Source of the DNA: Manis javanica
Taxonomy: Eukaryota; Chordata; Mammalia; Pholidota; Manidae
NCBI RefSeq assembly: GCF_040802235.1
Contig: NC_133167.1
Coordinates: forward strand, 100,860,001 to 100,924,000
Direction: 5' to 3'
Length of the DNA stretch: 64,000 nucleotides
The position numbers and the translations under genes were made by a program. Below are positions 52,953 through 64,000 of the stretch, in pieces. Below the pieces are notes generated by a model. The model searched no databases. It saw only the letters and a program-made list of their open reading frames with translations, and was not told the origin of the DNA. Every line of letters starts with the position of its first letter. Position 1 is the stretch's first letter.

Positions 52953-53714
52953 TTTGCTTTTGTTAGGCCCCCTTATCACCCCTGATACACAACCTAATCA
53001 CTCTAAGGACAGGACACTTATTTTGTAAATCCCTTAAGGGTTTAGCTGAGCAGAATGTTCCCAAGCAGCTGGCAGCTTCTTGATGGTCACTGCTGTTAGC
53101 CTTCGCATTGGACTTGCTGGTGACCAGGATGTTAAGCAAAGGTTGAATCCTTGGCTATGTTTGCTTCTTTTCAATAGGCAGCTGCGGTTGGGGAGACATA
53201 TGCTATCTATTCTAAGGAAATAGAGGGCAATTAGTTTCTTAGGGGGTGGCGGGGGGTTGGATACGTTTATTACTATGAGTTTTGATATTTTTAACTTTTT
53301 TTTTGATAGTTCATATAATACAGATTTTTCAAATACAGCTGTTCCTTCCCCTAGAATAATCACAATTAGTTTTTAAACTCTAAACTCTTCTTGTGACTCA
53401 GTCGTCTTCCCATGTTTGTTAATGGTCTTTTGTACATTTGAGAAAGTGTGTTCACTTTTTTCACAAGCTTGCCCACGAATGCCGGCATCACGTTAGGCGT
53501 TACTGAGCTACCGCTGTGTGTCGCCCTGGGTCTGGAGACTTCAGGAGAGCAGAGGTCCATGCCAGGCCCACAAAGCGTATGCGTTTGTCTGAGCTTGGGG
53601 CAGGCTAGAGTTCAGAAATCCAGGTGAGTAGCATGGAAGCTGGCAAAGGGCATATTTACTAAGGTCAGAGCAGGCAGAAGGGCAATAACAGGACAAACGG
53701 AAAAGCCATTTATG

Positions 53715-53825
53715 TACTCTTTCAACAAAAACTTGAGCATTTATTATGTACCAGGAATGAATTTGACCATGTGGATTCCATGTAAGATAATGGCTCAGTC
53801 CCCAAGCAACTTACAGTTTAGCAGT
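53715..53825 (-). repeat. L2 LINE 3' end, reverse orientation
   Basis: Antisense L2 end wording: 'ctttcaacaaaaacttgagc', 'atttattatgtaccaggaat', 'tggctcagtccccaagcaac', 'ttacagttta'. Confidence 0.65.
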
Positions 53826-53829
53826 GGAC

Positions 53830-54350
53830 ATGTTTATCACTTGCTCAGCTTTATTACAGCTTCCCATACAGATTTCCATGAATCAACATAATCCACTATT
53901 GGTCGTTCTTAATTATAATAGTGTACAGCAGTCCATCCTGTTAATACAGAGCACTTGTCTAAACCATTTTCCTTTTTGTTGTGCTGTAGAGATGGTTCTT
54001 ATTTTTATTATGAAAAATAATGTTGTGATATAAATACTTTGCATAAATTTCATTTTCCTCTAAGTATTTTTCCTCCTTATATATTCCCGAAATGGAACAA
54101 GTAGATAGACGTTTTAAAAGATTTTTCAGCTCTTGCTACATATTGAGAAATCACTCTTCAGAAATAGGAGCCCACCAACAATGTAGTTTTCCCAATCTTG
54201 TTTCCCAGGGATCCTCCAACTTTCTTTTAAGAAAAGCATCTTTTAGTTTTTTGTGCCATTTTTTTTTAGTTTGAGTTCTAATTTGCATCTCTTTAATTGC
54301 TATGAAAATGCACATTTTCTGTGTGTTTCAATTTAATTTGTCAGTTTTCC
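53830..54350 (-). repeat. Ancient L1/HAL1-type fragment, antisense
   Basis: 'aaaataatgttgtgatataa', 'gagcccaccaacaatgtag' and 'ctaatttgcatctctttaat' follow the order seen in antisense L1 ORF2 C-terminal sequence. Strongly decayed. Confidence 0.55.
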
Positions 54351-57300
54351 TTTTGTAAAAGTTTTTAGTCTTCCGTGATCATTTATGGCATGAAAGCAGA
54401 GTATCTATATCTACAAAAATTCATTGTATATTTGGGGCAATAAACATGTTGAGTATTTTTCATTTTGTTGGGTGTTTTTTATATTTATTTTATTATACTG
54501 TTTTAACAGTTACATATTTAAATGAGCACACATCAATAATATGATATACTTCATGTTCCAATATATATGTATCTCTTTTGTAGATACATTAGTCTATTTG
54601 CCCTAATAGGTAGTTTATTTTTTCTACTTCTTATAATAGTTATTTTTAAAAATCTTATACTACATTTCATATTGGAGGTATGATCCCGTTTTATTTTTCT
54701 CCATACCATTCTCGGTTATCTCAACACTAATTCTTAAGTGGGTAGTTTCTTCTGATCTATTATTTGTCTTATATTACTAATTCTAGTTTGACCTATATTC
54801 TTATAATAGTTTTAACTTATGAAATCACCATACTGTGACTTATTTGATCATCGATCTTTAAAAAAAATTATTTATATGTGATTCTACAACCACTTAGAAA
54901 ATAGTTTGTTTGCTTATATGCCAAGATTTATTTTTATTGTCAAGTTGTTCAATGATTTACATGTCATCAGAAGATTATTAATACATTTAAGTTAAATTAT
55001 TAACATACTAATTCAGGAATTAATATCTTTTTTGCACTCAGAATTGTTTATTTTTTTCTCAGTAAGAGACATATTTCTCCTTGGCGTCTGTCCAATTATC
55101 CTGTCATGTTTTGGAGCTGTAGCTGGAATCCTTGACAACAGGTTTTCCGTGGAAATCTATAGACTGTCCTCTGCCTCCATGGACTTTCTCAGAAAAGAGA
55201 GGCCTCAGATGTCCTAAGGGGCATGAGTTGCCTCTGATCACAAGATCCAGGTATCACTTACACAGGCAGGGGAGAGAGTGGCACTGAGCAGAACATGTGT
55301 CTTCCTGCCAGTCCCAGTACTCAGTGGCTTTCTGCCAGTATGACAGTGGACAAGGTATCTAGGAGACAAGAGAGAATCTTGCCTTCATATGTGGCATGGT
55401 AACCAGGAAGTTTGAAGGGACAGGGCTGTGTAGAAATGCGAGTAGGGCATTAAGCTAGTGTTCGCATTTTTAGTGGAAGCTTTTAAAGAACCTTATATCT
55501 TTTACCAACTTGGGAATAGAGAACAGAGCTGCTAAGAGTAAAAGGCACAAGAAATAAAGGAAATCATTTAAGGATTTGCTGGTGGTGGTGATGATGTAAT
55601 GCATATGTGTAAGTGAATATCTAAAGCTGTTGGCAGTTAAAACACACTATTACTGTGTGTTCACATGGTACATTTCAGCATTAAGCAAAGAGCAGTGAGT
55701 TCTGAAAATTTATTTTTTGATCATATAAGACCATATATGAATTGCTGAATTTCAATCGAAGGTATTTAATAGACTCATTCATGGGGATACATTGCTTCAA
55801 AAAGGCAAAATTAAATAAATGTGATATTTCTCCACAATTCCTGCTGAAGGTAGCTTAATTAGAACAATACCTCAGTTGACAAATTCTTTATAATCAAGAA
55901 CTTTTATAGGAAAGTCCTTCTCAAAGTACACACATATACTCCACACATACCTTCTGAAATTATGAGTATTCCTTCAAAAAGCTGCACTACTAGCACCTAG
56001 TTAGCTAATGCAAGCAAAATTATGAAACTGCAAAATGTGTCTTTGTTTTCAACCCATTTGTTCATTCTTGAACCTTCTTAACCTTTAGTGATCACCTCTC
56101 CAATCTCCACTTTCCTCCTACTCTTCCACATCAAAACAAATTATCTGAACCATTCACACCCAATTCATTCATTCATTCTTTCAATTTCTTATTCATTTTT
56201 TTTTCATCTTTCGAAAAGCACTATTGAATGCTTAGTCTGGACACTGAACCCTCTGCAGGGTACTTGTAATACGAAAATGCAGGTGGGATGGCTTCCTTGG
56301 GTAAGCTCATGTGGCAGGAACAGATTTACTCCTGCTGCCTAAGGGTCTTCCAGTGCACTGGTACAAGAATCCGAGCAGGGCTCTGGACTGCCAGGTTAAT
56401 GGCCTGCAGTTTTTACCTAAGTCGAAACTTGTACTTTTAACATTTCATGAATGCTCATGAAACAAGACAGTTTTGTTAGAATACCTGAGGGAAAGCAAAG
56501 CTCCTTACCCACCCCACTGTTCCAAAGATGACACCAAATTTTCCCAAACCTGGGCAGAAAGGAAGGGTGTTAGAGAGAAGGCAAGGGGTGAGATGTTAGT
56601 GTGAGTCCTTGAGAAATAAGGGCCCTGCACTCTCCCTCTCACCCCACCCAGGGAGGCAGCATAAAGCCAGGGGAGAAATGGCCGTTTTAGTACAGGCGTT
56701 AGAGATGGCCTTAGCAACTTCATGCAAGCATAGTAAGGGAGCAGGGAACAAATGTCAGGTGCCTGTAGGTGTGCCTGCTGTGTTGAGGGCTCTGGAGAGA
56801 CCCATTCAGGCTCTCCTGCCCCACCCCCTACTCCATGGTGTAGGAGCAGCAGAATAACATTTTGTATGCAAGGACAGCGAAGTGGAAAAGCCAGCTAGAC
56901 TTTCCTCATGGTTGGAAATGAGGCAAATGTCAGGAGTGACCTTGATGGAGTGTGACTGAAGACCAGAAAGGAATAAGGACCTGAATGAAGATCCAGACCA
57001 CATGCCCTCCCTCCGCATCCTTAGAACTACAAAAATCCAGAATTTAGATGTAATCCACTGGAAAGCAAGGGACAAAAAAGGGGGCCTAAATTGTTTCCAC
57101 ACTTGTTAGAATAGAATCTCTTACTAGTAACTAATTTGCTGTGCACAGCTGAGTTTGTGCATCACTAGTCTTACTTGTATTAGTATTTTCTTAGTTTTAA
57201 AAGACAAAATACAAAAGACATCATAATTTTGGAAACTCTTTACTGTTCTTTGTTCCATAAAGCGCATTTCTTTAAGAAAGAAACACAGAAATAAAAGGGG

Positions 57301-57699
57301 AAGAGAGGCAGAGAAAAGGAGAGAGAGGGGAAGAGAGGGACCAGGGACTTGAGGACAATTTTCCCCGAAAATCTCTATGAAACCCCAGCTTATGCAGTTT
57401 TATTAAATGGCCCAACTAAATACAACAACTGAGCTTTTTAACACATAAGTGCCATGATCCTTTAGACATAAAAGTTGTTCAATGAATGTTTGCTGAGTGA
57501 ATAAACAATGTGCTTTAATTTCTAGTGCAATAGTTACCAGATTTTTCCAATAATGGAGCACCTGTAACCCACCATAATTTTTGTGGTGCACTATGAAATG
57601 GCAATATATGGAGTTTCCCATAAAAGTAGGAGTAATTTTACTAGTAGAAATATGATTATCTATAATATGTGTCTGTCATATAAAACTGTAGCCACTTAA
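54351..57699. other. Intergenic, nothing firmly recognised
   Basis: AT-rich to 55,000, then mixed composition. A purine-rich (GA) stretch lies at about 57,270-57,350. No gene is supported; short frames such as 55,032-55,217 and 56,088-56,342 have no recognisable homology. Confidence 0.45.
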
Positions 57700-58250
57700 A
57701 TGGTTGGTTTAATAATTTCCCCTTGTAGTTCTATCAAATCTTCCTTTACATGTTTTAGGACTTTGTTTCTAAAGGCATACAAGATCTGAATTGTTATGCT
57801 TTCCTGGTGAACTTTACTTTTTGTTATTAATTTGTGGTCCTCCTTGTCTCTAGAAATGCCTTTTCTTTAAAGTCTTTTCCCCCTAAATGAACAGAGCAAT
57901 ACCTGCTTTCCATTGGTTTGTATTTGCCTAGGTGATTTTTTTTCTATTCCTTTACTTTCAACCATTCGGTATGTTTGAGTGGTGTTCCCTGTAAATGCCT
58001 GTATTTTCTTTCTCCTTTAAAAAAAACAATTCTAAGTTGACACGCTTATCTTCTGGTTGGAGAGTGGATCCATCTCCCTAAATTTATTGTGACCACTGGT
58101 ACTTTAGAATTTTTATTTTGAAATAATTATAGATGTAAAGAAAGTTGCAAAGGAATTACTACACATATTTGAATTTTTTATTTCTGCCATTTTATTTTAT
58201 GCTTTCTAGTTGTCCTCCTATGCAAGTTCAAAAGCCGTCGTTTACATTAC
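57700..58250 (-). repeat. Ancient L1 ORF2 fragment, antisense
   Basis: 'tttgtggtcctccttgtctc', 'tgcctgtattttctttctcc' and 'ctggttggagagtggatcc' recall the antisense of the L1 endonuclease-to-RT region. Decayed. Confidence 0.5.
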
Positions 58251-58593
58251 TTATTTACCATGACTATTCTATATCAATCATTTTATATATAATTCTGAAT
58301 TACTCATAAAGTTGCTAATAACACCATAATTGTTATTATTTTAGGCGGCAACTATTTTGCCAGGTCCAGAGAATGCCAAGTTTCCACCTTTGGCCTCTTT
58401 AGACAGAGTATCTGCCAGTTTATTCACTGCTTCAGAAAATACTAAAGTCAAATTAATAAGGAATTGACACAGTTGCCAGTACGCATAGCTTGCACGGATA
58501 AGTTGAGCACTGGAAGAACTGTTGGAGTTTCGTAACATTATTCAGTGTGGCCACTAGAGGGAGTCCACACACAGCTATCCTCACCATGGTATT

Positions 58594-59062
58594 CTGAGCC
58601 TCTAATTTTTTTTTTTTTTTTTGAGAGGGCATCTCTCATATTTATTGATCAAATGGTTGTTAACAACAAAATTCAGTATAGGGGGGTCAACGCTCAATGT
58701 ACAATCATTAATCCATCCCAAGCCTAATTCTCGTCAGTCTCCAATCTTCTGAAGCATAACGAACAAGTTCTTACATGGTGAACGAATTCTTACATAGTGA
58801 ATAAATTCTTACATGGTGAACAGTACAAGGGCAGTCATCACAGAAACTTTCGGTTTTGATCCTGCATTATGACCTATAAACAATCAAGTCAAATATGAAT
58901 ATTCGTTTGATTTTTGTACTTGATTTATATGTTGATCCCACATTTCTCCTTCTATTATTATTATTATTTTTCTTTTTAATAAAATGCTGAAGTGGTAGGT
59001 AGATGCAAGATAAAGGTAGAAAACATAGTTTAGTGCTGTAAGAGGCTGAGCCTCTAATTTTT
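58594..59062 (-). mobile_element. Second insertion of the retroviral L1 tail, 5'-truncated
   Basis: The direct repeat ctgagcctctaattttt at 58,594-58,610 and 59,046-59,062 brackets 435 bp. On the - strand the insert ends in AATAAA (58,646-58,641) and a poly(A) tail. It aligns almost base for base with 22,689-23,105, including three 19-bp tandem units at 58,761-58,817. It is cut off before the env part, so the source may have been the L1-retrovirus composite or a retroviral RNA. Either way it was inserted by L1-type target-primed reverse transcription. Confidence 0.92.
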
Positions 59063-59149
59063 AATAAAAGTCTGTCAGTAGCACATAAAACTGCTCTGTG
59101 CGATGCCTCCTGACTTTTCAAAAGACATACAAGTGCAGCCTCAAAACAG

Positions 59150-59722
59150 ACAAAAAGAATTAAATCAAATCAGAGATTGTCATGGAAAAAGACATATGAG
59201 ACCCAAGTATATGCTGCCACAGGAAATGTGCTTTAAACATAAAGACATAAATAAGTTAAAAATAAAAATATAGGAAAAGGTGTAAGAGAAATAATATTAT
59301 CAGAAATAAAGGTCCTTTTATAAAAAGATAAAGGGGTTGATTCATCATGAGGACATAACAGTCCTAAATGTTTATGCATCTAAGAACAGAGCTGTAAAAT
59401 ACCCCAAACAGAAAGTGATGTAATTGCAAGAAGAGACAAATCCATAGTTAAAATCAGATATTTCATTAATCCGTAGTCCTAGGGATGCTGTTACAAATTC
59501 CCACTAGCTGGATGGTAACATATTACCACACAATAGAAATTTATTTTCTCAGTCTGGAAGGTAGAAAGTCCAGTATCAAGGTTTAGCAGGATACAAGATC
59601 AACGTACAAAATCAACTGGATTTATATACGCTACCACCAATGAACACTTGGAAATTGAATTAAGAAATAGCATTTACAAATAGCATCAAACATGTGAAAT
59701 ACCTAGGAATAAATCCGAGAAA
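59150..59722 (+). repeat. L1 ORF2 fragments, sense, split by a MaLR LTR piece
   Basis: 59,150-59,460 ('ttgattcatcatgaggacat', 'taaatgtttatgcatctaag') and 59,583-59,722 ('aggatacaagatcaacgtac', 'aatacctaggaataaatcc') are successive parts of L1 ORF2 in sense. A MaLR-like LTR piece in antisense lies between them at about 59,470-59,582 ('aatagaaatttattttctc', 'ctggaaggtagaaagtcc'). Confidence 0.7.
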
Positions 59723-59734
59723 ATCTTGGCAGGG

Positions 59735-60310
59735 GCTCCTCAGCGCCTCCGCTCCGCCGCCCCTTCCTCCTCTCGGGCCTCCGGAGACGGGCGGCAGGGG
59801 GCGCTCCTCCGGTTGCCGGGGCAACCTCCTCGCGGCTGCGTCCGGCGGCAGAGCCCAGGCTGCGGGGCTGCGGGGGGCGACGAGGCGCGTGAGCGAGCGG
59901 CGGGCGCGGTGGAGCGCGGCCGGAGGAAGCTGGCCCGCAGCAGCCCGGAGCGACGGCGCCGGGAGAGCCCCCCCGGGGACCCCGAGGAGCCGCGGGCAGG
60001 GCGCGGGGCTGCCCTGCTCTGTGCGACGCCGAGCAGCGGACGCTGGAACGCGCCCGTCCCCAGGTGCCTTCCTTGGGTTGGCGAGGCCCCACCCCGCAGG
60101 GCACCGGTCTCCCCGACACTTACGCCAGCGACCGCGGCGTGCCACGCACCGCACTAGCCCTGGACGTCCACTGTCACCTGGCATTCTTAAAGAAAACTGA
60201 GGCGGGAGGCATCACCTCTGTTTCGGGAGTGACTTGGCCAAGGCTGGGCGGGCCGCGAGCACCCTCGCTGGTGGCCTGGGCTCAGCCTCCGCGGGAGGGC
60301 AGCTTTTAAA
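59735..60310. promoter_or_regulatory. Orphan CpG island with X-box palindrome and CTCF-like core
   Basis: A sharp GC/CpG-rich block begins right after an L1 fragment. It contains GGCAGGGGGCGCT (59,793-59,805), which fits a CTCF core, and the perfect palindrome GGTTGCCGGGGCAACC (59,811-59,826), an RFX X-box type site. Long open frames exist on both strands, as is usual in such GC-rich DNA, and none is recognisable. It lies about 7.5 kb upstream of SLC25A4. It could be a distal enhancer, an insulator, or the promoter of an unrecognised non-coding RNA. Confidence 0.7.
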
Positions 60311-60439
60311 GGCCCCGCTATTCATAGTGTGAATTTGGGTCAGTTCAGCCAATGCCCTTCCTTCTTCCCTTCTCTCCTCTGGCTCCCACCCTCCTTCCCT
60401 TCCTCTCCCTCCCCCGCACTCTCACCTCTCTTTTTTAAT

Positions 60440-60520
60440 CACCAAATATTGTGCTGGATACCAAAGAGGCAAAAATGACTAAGACCCTGACCCGCCTTCA
60501 AGGAACTTGGCAGTTTAGGT
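60440..60520 (-). repeat. L2 3' end, reverse orientation
   Basis: 'accaaatattgtgctggata', 'aagaccctgacccgccttca' and 'aggaacttggcagttta' are antisense L2 3'-end wording. Confidence 0.6.
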
Positions 60521-60559
60521 TTCCTTTGAGGCATATCTGCCTCCTGTATTGCCCAGAAG

Positions 60560-61010
60560 TGAAAGGCTCCTTAATCTCCCACCTACCCTTACATTAGGGA
60601 GTTGCCACAAGCTGTCTCCCTACTTTCCCAGAATAAAGGCCCAATGCCCTGGTCCCTCAGCTTGGCATTCAAAGCTGTTGGCCTCTCACTTGCCTCCAGG
60701 CGTTTCCTCCTTTAGTTTACTCAGGAACTAACTGCCACGTCTAGTCCTGGTTTCTTGCTTCAAACAGTCAAGTCTATTTGAATTCTCCTCCTTCCTAGCC
60801 ACCAATTTGGCTTAATTCCTCCTTCTCAAAGAAGGTTCCTAAACTGCCTTTTCAGAACTGATCTTTCCCGACTCTGTTTCACTATAGCCTTTTTACTCTG
60901 CCTTGCCACCGACCACCGTGTAGTAAGTCACCCATCTAAGCCCCCTCACCCTCCTCAGGCTTGAGGCCCTGGACTTCAGCAACTGCATCCTAGTCACAGC
61001 GCTGGACACA
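60560..61010 (+). repeat. L2 LINE fragment
   Basis: 'agaataaaggcccaatgccc', 'cagcttggcattcaaagctg' and 'aggttcctaaactgcctttt' fit L2 internal to 3' sequence in sense orientation. The 60-codon frame at 60,549-60,731 is repeat-derived. Confidence 0.5.
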
Positions 61011-62659
61011 AGCAGATCATCTAAGAATGCTGCCTAGTGAAGTGACATTGCTTGAATGCACTAAATATACAAACAGGCAAAATCCACAGAAACCAGGTGC
61101 TATTCAACTGTCTCCGCACAGCTAGAATCAAGAAATGAGCATCTAGGAATTACCCGAGCAATTTGATCCATGTATGGAGCCTATTGGAATGATTTTAAGC
61201 ACACAGAATAAACTTCCAGGGCCTCAGCTATGAGATGGTCTGTCTACAAAGTAACCACAGGAGCACAGGCATGTTGCCCTCGGTGCTCAAACAGAGCCTG
61301 TCTGTGTAAATGGCTCTCTCCTCACCCTTCAAGAGGTAACGGGGGAGGCTATTTCAGCTCCTTTCAACCCAGAGTGGGCAAATCACAGTAAAACTAACAC
61401 CTGCTTTGGAAGGGGATCTTTTGCTTCTGGCTTCTGGTTTTGTTTATGAGTGCAAGATAGGAGTTCTTTTCTGTCTAATGTGTGAGGTTGCAATACATTC
61501 TGGCAGTCTTTCCAACATAAACACTACATGTTACATGTTAGGATTTGAGGGAAAAGAGACTACCAAATGTTTTACTGTGATTTGCTGATCAAATTCTCTA
61601 AAACACTGTGAAACTAGCTTCAGAAATACTTACGAAATGGTAGATTGCTTAGCACTTTGTATGTAACTTTAAAAGTTTATATTACCGATATGAAACTTAG
61701 TGGATAAAGGTATATATAAATGATCACACAATCCTCTGAAATGTAGGAAAAATTATTTCATTATGCTACTGTGTTCTGTAGGGTTCCAAGAGACCAAATA
61801 ATATTTTTTGGACAAAAAAATACCTGAAACTCTAATGCATAATAACAATACTAATGAGGTTTATGTTTATATATGTAAATTAATTTAAGGAAATGTACAG
61901 TGTAACATTGTCCTATAGGCAGTACTGTGAATCTAGATCCTTAGAAAAGAAGCCATTGACAGGGCACAGTACCGGGGGGTCCCTGTCACCTTCAGCCACC
62001 CCTCAACAGATGTAGTTGCAGAATCACCCAAAATGTTCTCTTCCATTGGATGGAAATTTTCTTTGTTACTTCCTGAAACATAGATGCTCCGAGGTCCTGT
62101 GTTTCTCCAATGTTGTAGTGGCCGGATTGGTTTCATCCTCCTTGAGGTACACACCATGTCCCTATTTTCTGAACTGCTCTCTCCCCAGAATCTTCTCACT
62201 CACACCACATAGAGTGGGAAACCCACCCAGGCCCGCCAGGGAGAAACCAACCAGCTGAGTTAAAGTGGTGAGCAATGTAACTGGAAGAGAATGACAGAGG
62301 GTCTTTGAGAAAACGTTTCTGAAAGACAAATCAGTTATCAAGTGCTTCTGATAGAGGACCGTAAAGGAATGAGAGCCTTTACCAACCTACTTCCTATCTC
62401 TCAGTTTTAAACTGGAAGCCAACTTGCATCAACAGAATTTACTTTTGCAGTTACACCATGCTGTGTCGCTCATGTGCTGGAGTCCTGGGTAGGCAAAGTG
62501 ATGCTTTGATTGAAGTGACAGCTTTTTAGCTTCGAGGGATTTTAAATAAAGCACTAGTACTTATATCTCACAGAATAAATAACTCTGTTCTTTTCTTCTT
62601 TTGAATAGACCCAGAATCAGAAACTATTCTGGCGGGTATTTGATCCGGGCAGCCGACCT
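61011..62659. other. Intergenic, nothing recognised
   Basis: Mixed-composition sequence without a supported gene, RNA or clear repeat. Confidence 0.4.
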
Positions 62660-62765
62660 TCTCATCTGACACAAGGGGAAACCAAGGCACAGAGAGGCGA
62701 ACTTGCTTAACCCCGAACCTCACAATTTCTTACAGCCAGAACCTGCCCCCAAAGTCAAGTTACAT
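62660..62765 (-). repeat. MIR SINE fragment, reverse orientation
   Basis: 'aggggaaaccaaggcacag', 'agaggcgaacttgcttaacc' and 'cacaatttcttacagccag' match the antisense MIR core. Confidence 0.6.
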
Positions 62766-64000
62766 GATTCTAAGTTCATTTCCCTTCTGCTTTAAGTCTA
62801 TGGTTTTTTCAAACATGGTTTTTTATTTCATCATGTAAACATTTTCTAAGTCCTACATCTCAAAAAACACTGTTCTGCAATGTAGATTCTTTGGTGGCAT
62901 CCTTCTGCCCTCTGCTCTCCTGGCAGACTCCGGTTGGGGAGCACCCCTCTTCCTGTTCTCTTTCTCTTAGGAGTCAGGCAACACCTCTGTTCTCCTATGC
63001 CTGGCAGGTGCACTCGCTGAGGCCTCCAGCACCCTCCATGTCGCCAACAAAGTGCACCTTCTCCAGCACTTGCTTTACGTGACTTCTTCACCAACCACCC
63101 ACTCCTTCCTAAACCTGCATTTCTTCATGGCTGTATTCTATGGCCTCATATCCTTTCTTTTCCCTCCCTGGCTGCTCCTGTATGCATTCCTTGGTGGGGC
63201 CTAGTTTCTCTCTCCTTATAGCAATGCCAACTTTCTTATATACTAAATTCCATGTGTACTGCAGACTGTCTCTGGGCTTGCTAAGGTGTCTAGTCACATG
63301 CCGCATGACTGTTGTAATTACTGTAACCATATGTTTTACTCTCAGGCAGGGTTAGCCATCTTCACTACCCTCCTTCAAAACCAGCTTAGTTATTTTTGCA
63401 GGTGTATTTTTGTAATTTCAGCTCGTTTAGAGCTGAGCTGTGCCTTACAATCTTTACATTCATATTTACACATGTACATGTTTATCTAGAATTATGTGCT
63501 TGACATGTTGACACAGCTCCTCTTATGAGCTACCTCAGGGCATCACAAATTCAAATGTCAGCATACCAGGGAAGTAATGGAAATGAAGCAGACTGTAGTT
63601 GGAAGATTAAATTACAGGAAAATTCGTATTTACCACAAAGAAATGGTCTTTCATCCCTTTCTTTTCTTTTAATCTCTTTTGTTAGAGAAATGGTAATGAG
63701 GAAATATTTCTCTCCTACTAAGTGAATTGCACATGGCATCTGATAGATGGCCTTATTTCAGGGAAACAATAAAGAGTAGTGGGGATTGTGGCAAACATGT
63801 TCCTTCTAAAGAGGGCAGTGGGTATTCAGCCCTACCTAGCCCCTTGTTACTGAGGATTACAGATAATTACACATCTCCTTGTACAGAGGAACTAGAAGCC
63901 TAGATTTTATATGCAATTTTCTTATTTAATAAATAAAATCAAAATAAAATAAAAAATAAAAAATAAAATCAAACACATCTGCAGGCCAGATGCCACCCAT
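62766..64000. other. Right window edge, nothing recognised; AT-rich low-complexity end
   Basis: No gene is supported. 63,920-63,975 is a low-complexity run of imperfect (AAATAAA)-type units. Confidence 0.45.

Noticed and set aside
58341..58538. 65-codon - strand frame with LADTLSKEA, faintly like an RNase H end
   Set aside because: Too short, no flanking pol sequence and no second motif; it could be chance.
59660..60309. Overlapping open frames of 138-174 codons in the orphan CpG island
   Set aside because: All frames on both strands are open because of base composition; some extend into L1 debris, and no family motif is seen.

Overview
The window is nuclear DNA from a placental mammal. It has two spliced genes with GT-AG introns, CpG-island promoters, and a background of LINE-1, L2, MIR, MaLR-LTR, hAT and Tigger-like repeats. 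The encoded ANT1 protein starts MSDHALSF and ends KKFV, as I recall laurasiatherian orthologues doing. I see no Alu, B1/B2, Bov-tA, carnivore tRNA-Lys or horse ERE SINEs. Together with the distinctive young L1 family this makes a pangolin (Manis) a plausible source, but that is inference from memory and uncertain. The gene order matches human 4q35.1.

Layout. 1-6,400: AT-rich sequence with old repeats and no recognised exon. 6,400-7,230: CpG island, the likely CFAP97 promoter and non-coding first exon. 6,777-36,922: CFAP97 on the + strand, with four coding exons giving 531 codons. Its large second intron carries a 7.84-kb L1 insertion on the - strand (22,678-30,521). 36,923 to about 39,850: CFAP97 3' UTR and flank. 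40,000-48,380: the interval between the two convergent genes, mostly nested ancient repeats. 48,385 to about 52,240: SLC25A4 (ANT1, the heart and muscle ADP/ATP carrier) on the - strand, complete in four exons (298 aa), with CCAAT, TCTCGCGAGA, GC-box and TATA elements. 52,480-64,000: upstream flank with repeats and an orphan CpG island at 59,735-60,310 that contains a perfect RFX X-box-like palindrome and a CTCF-like core.

The most notable observation is the L1 insertion. A full-length but inactivated L1 has its own internal poly(A) tract and then continues for about 1.8 kb into endogenous-retrovirus sequence: a decayed env transmembrane remnant, then an LTR-like segment. It ends at a canonical AATAAA and a second poly(A) tail. 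One 16-bp target-site duplication brackets the whole 7.84 kb, so L1 and retroviral tail entered as one unit. A separate 435-bp insertion at 58,611-59,045 has its own 17-bp duplication and ends in the same retroviral tail, so this 3' end has moved at least twice. A third, 124-bp copy at 39,868-39,991 ends at the ordinary L1 3' end without the tail.

The two genes are functionally unrelated: CFAP97 is a cilium/flagellum-associated protein and SLC25A4 exchanges mitochondrial ADP and ATP. They are arranged tail to tail and share no visible regulation. Exon boundaries were read from splice sites and reading-frame continuity. Repeat family names come from recognising consensus-like wording and are approximate.
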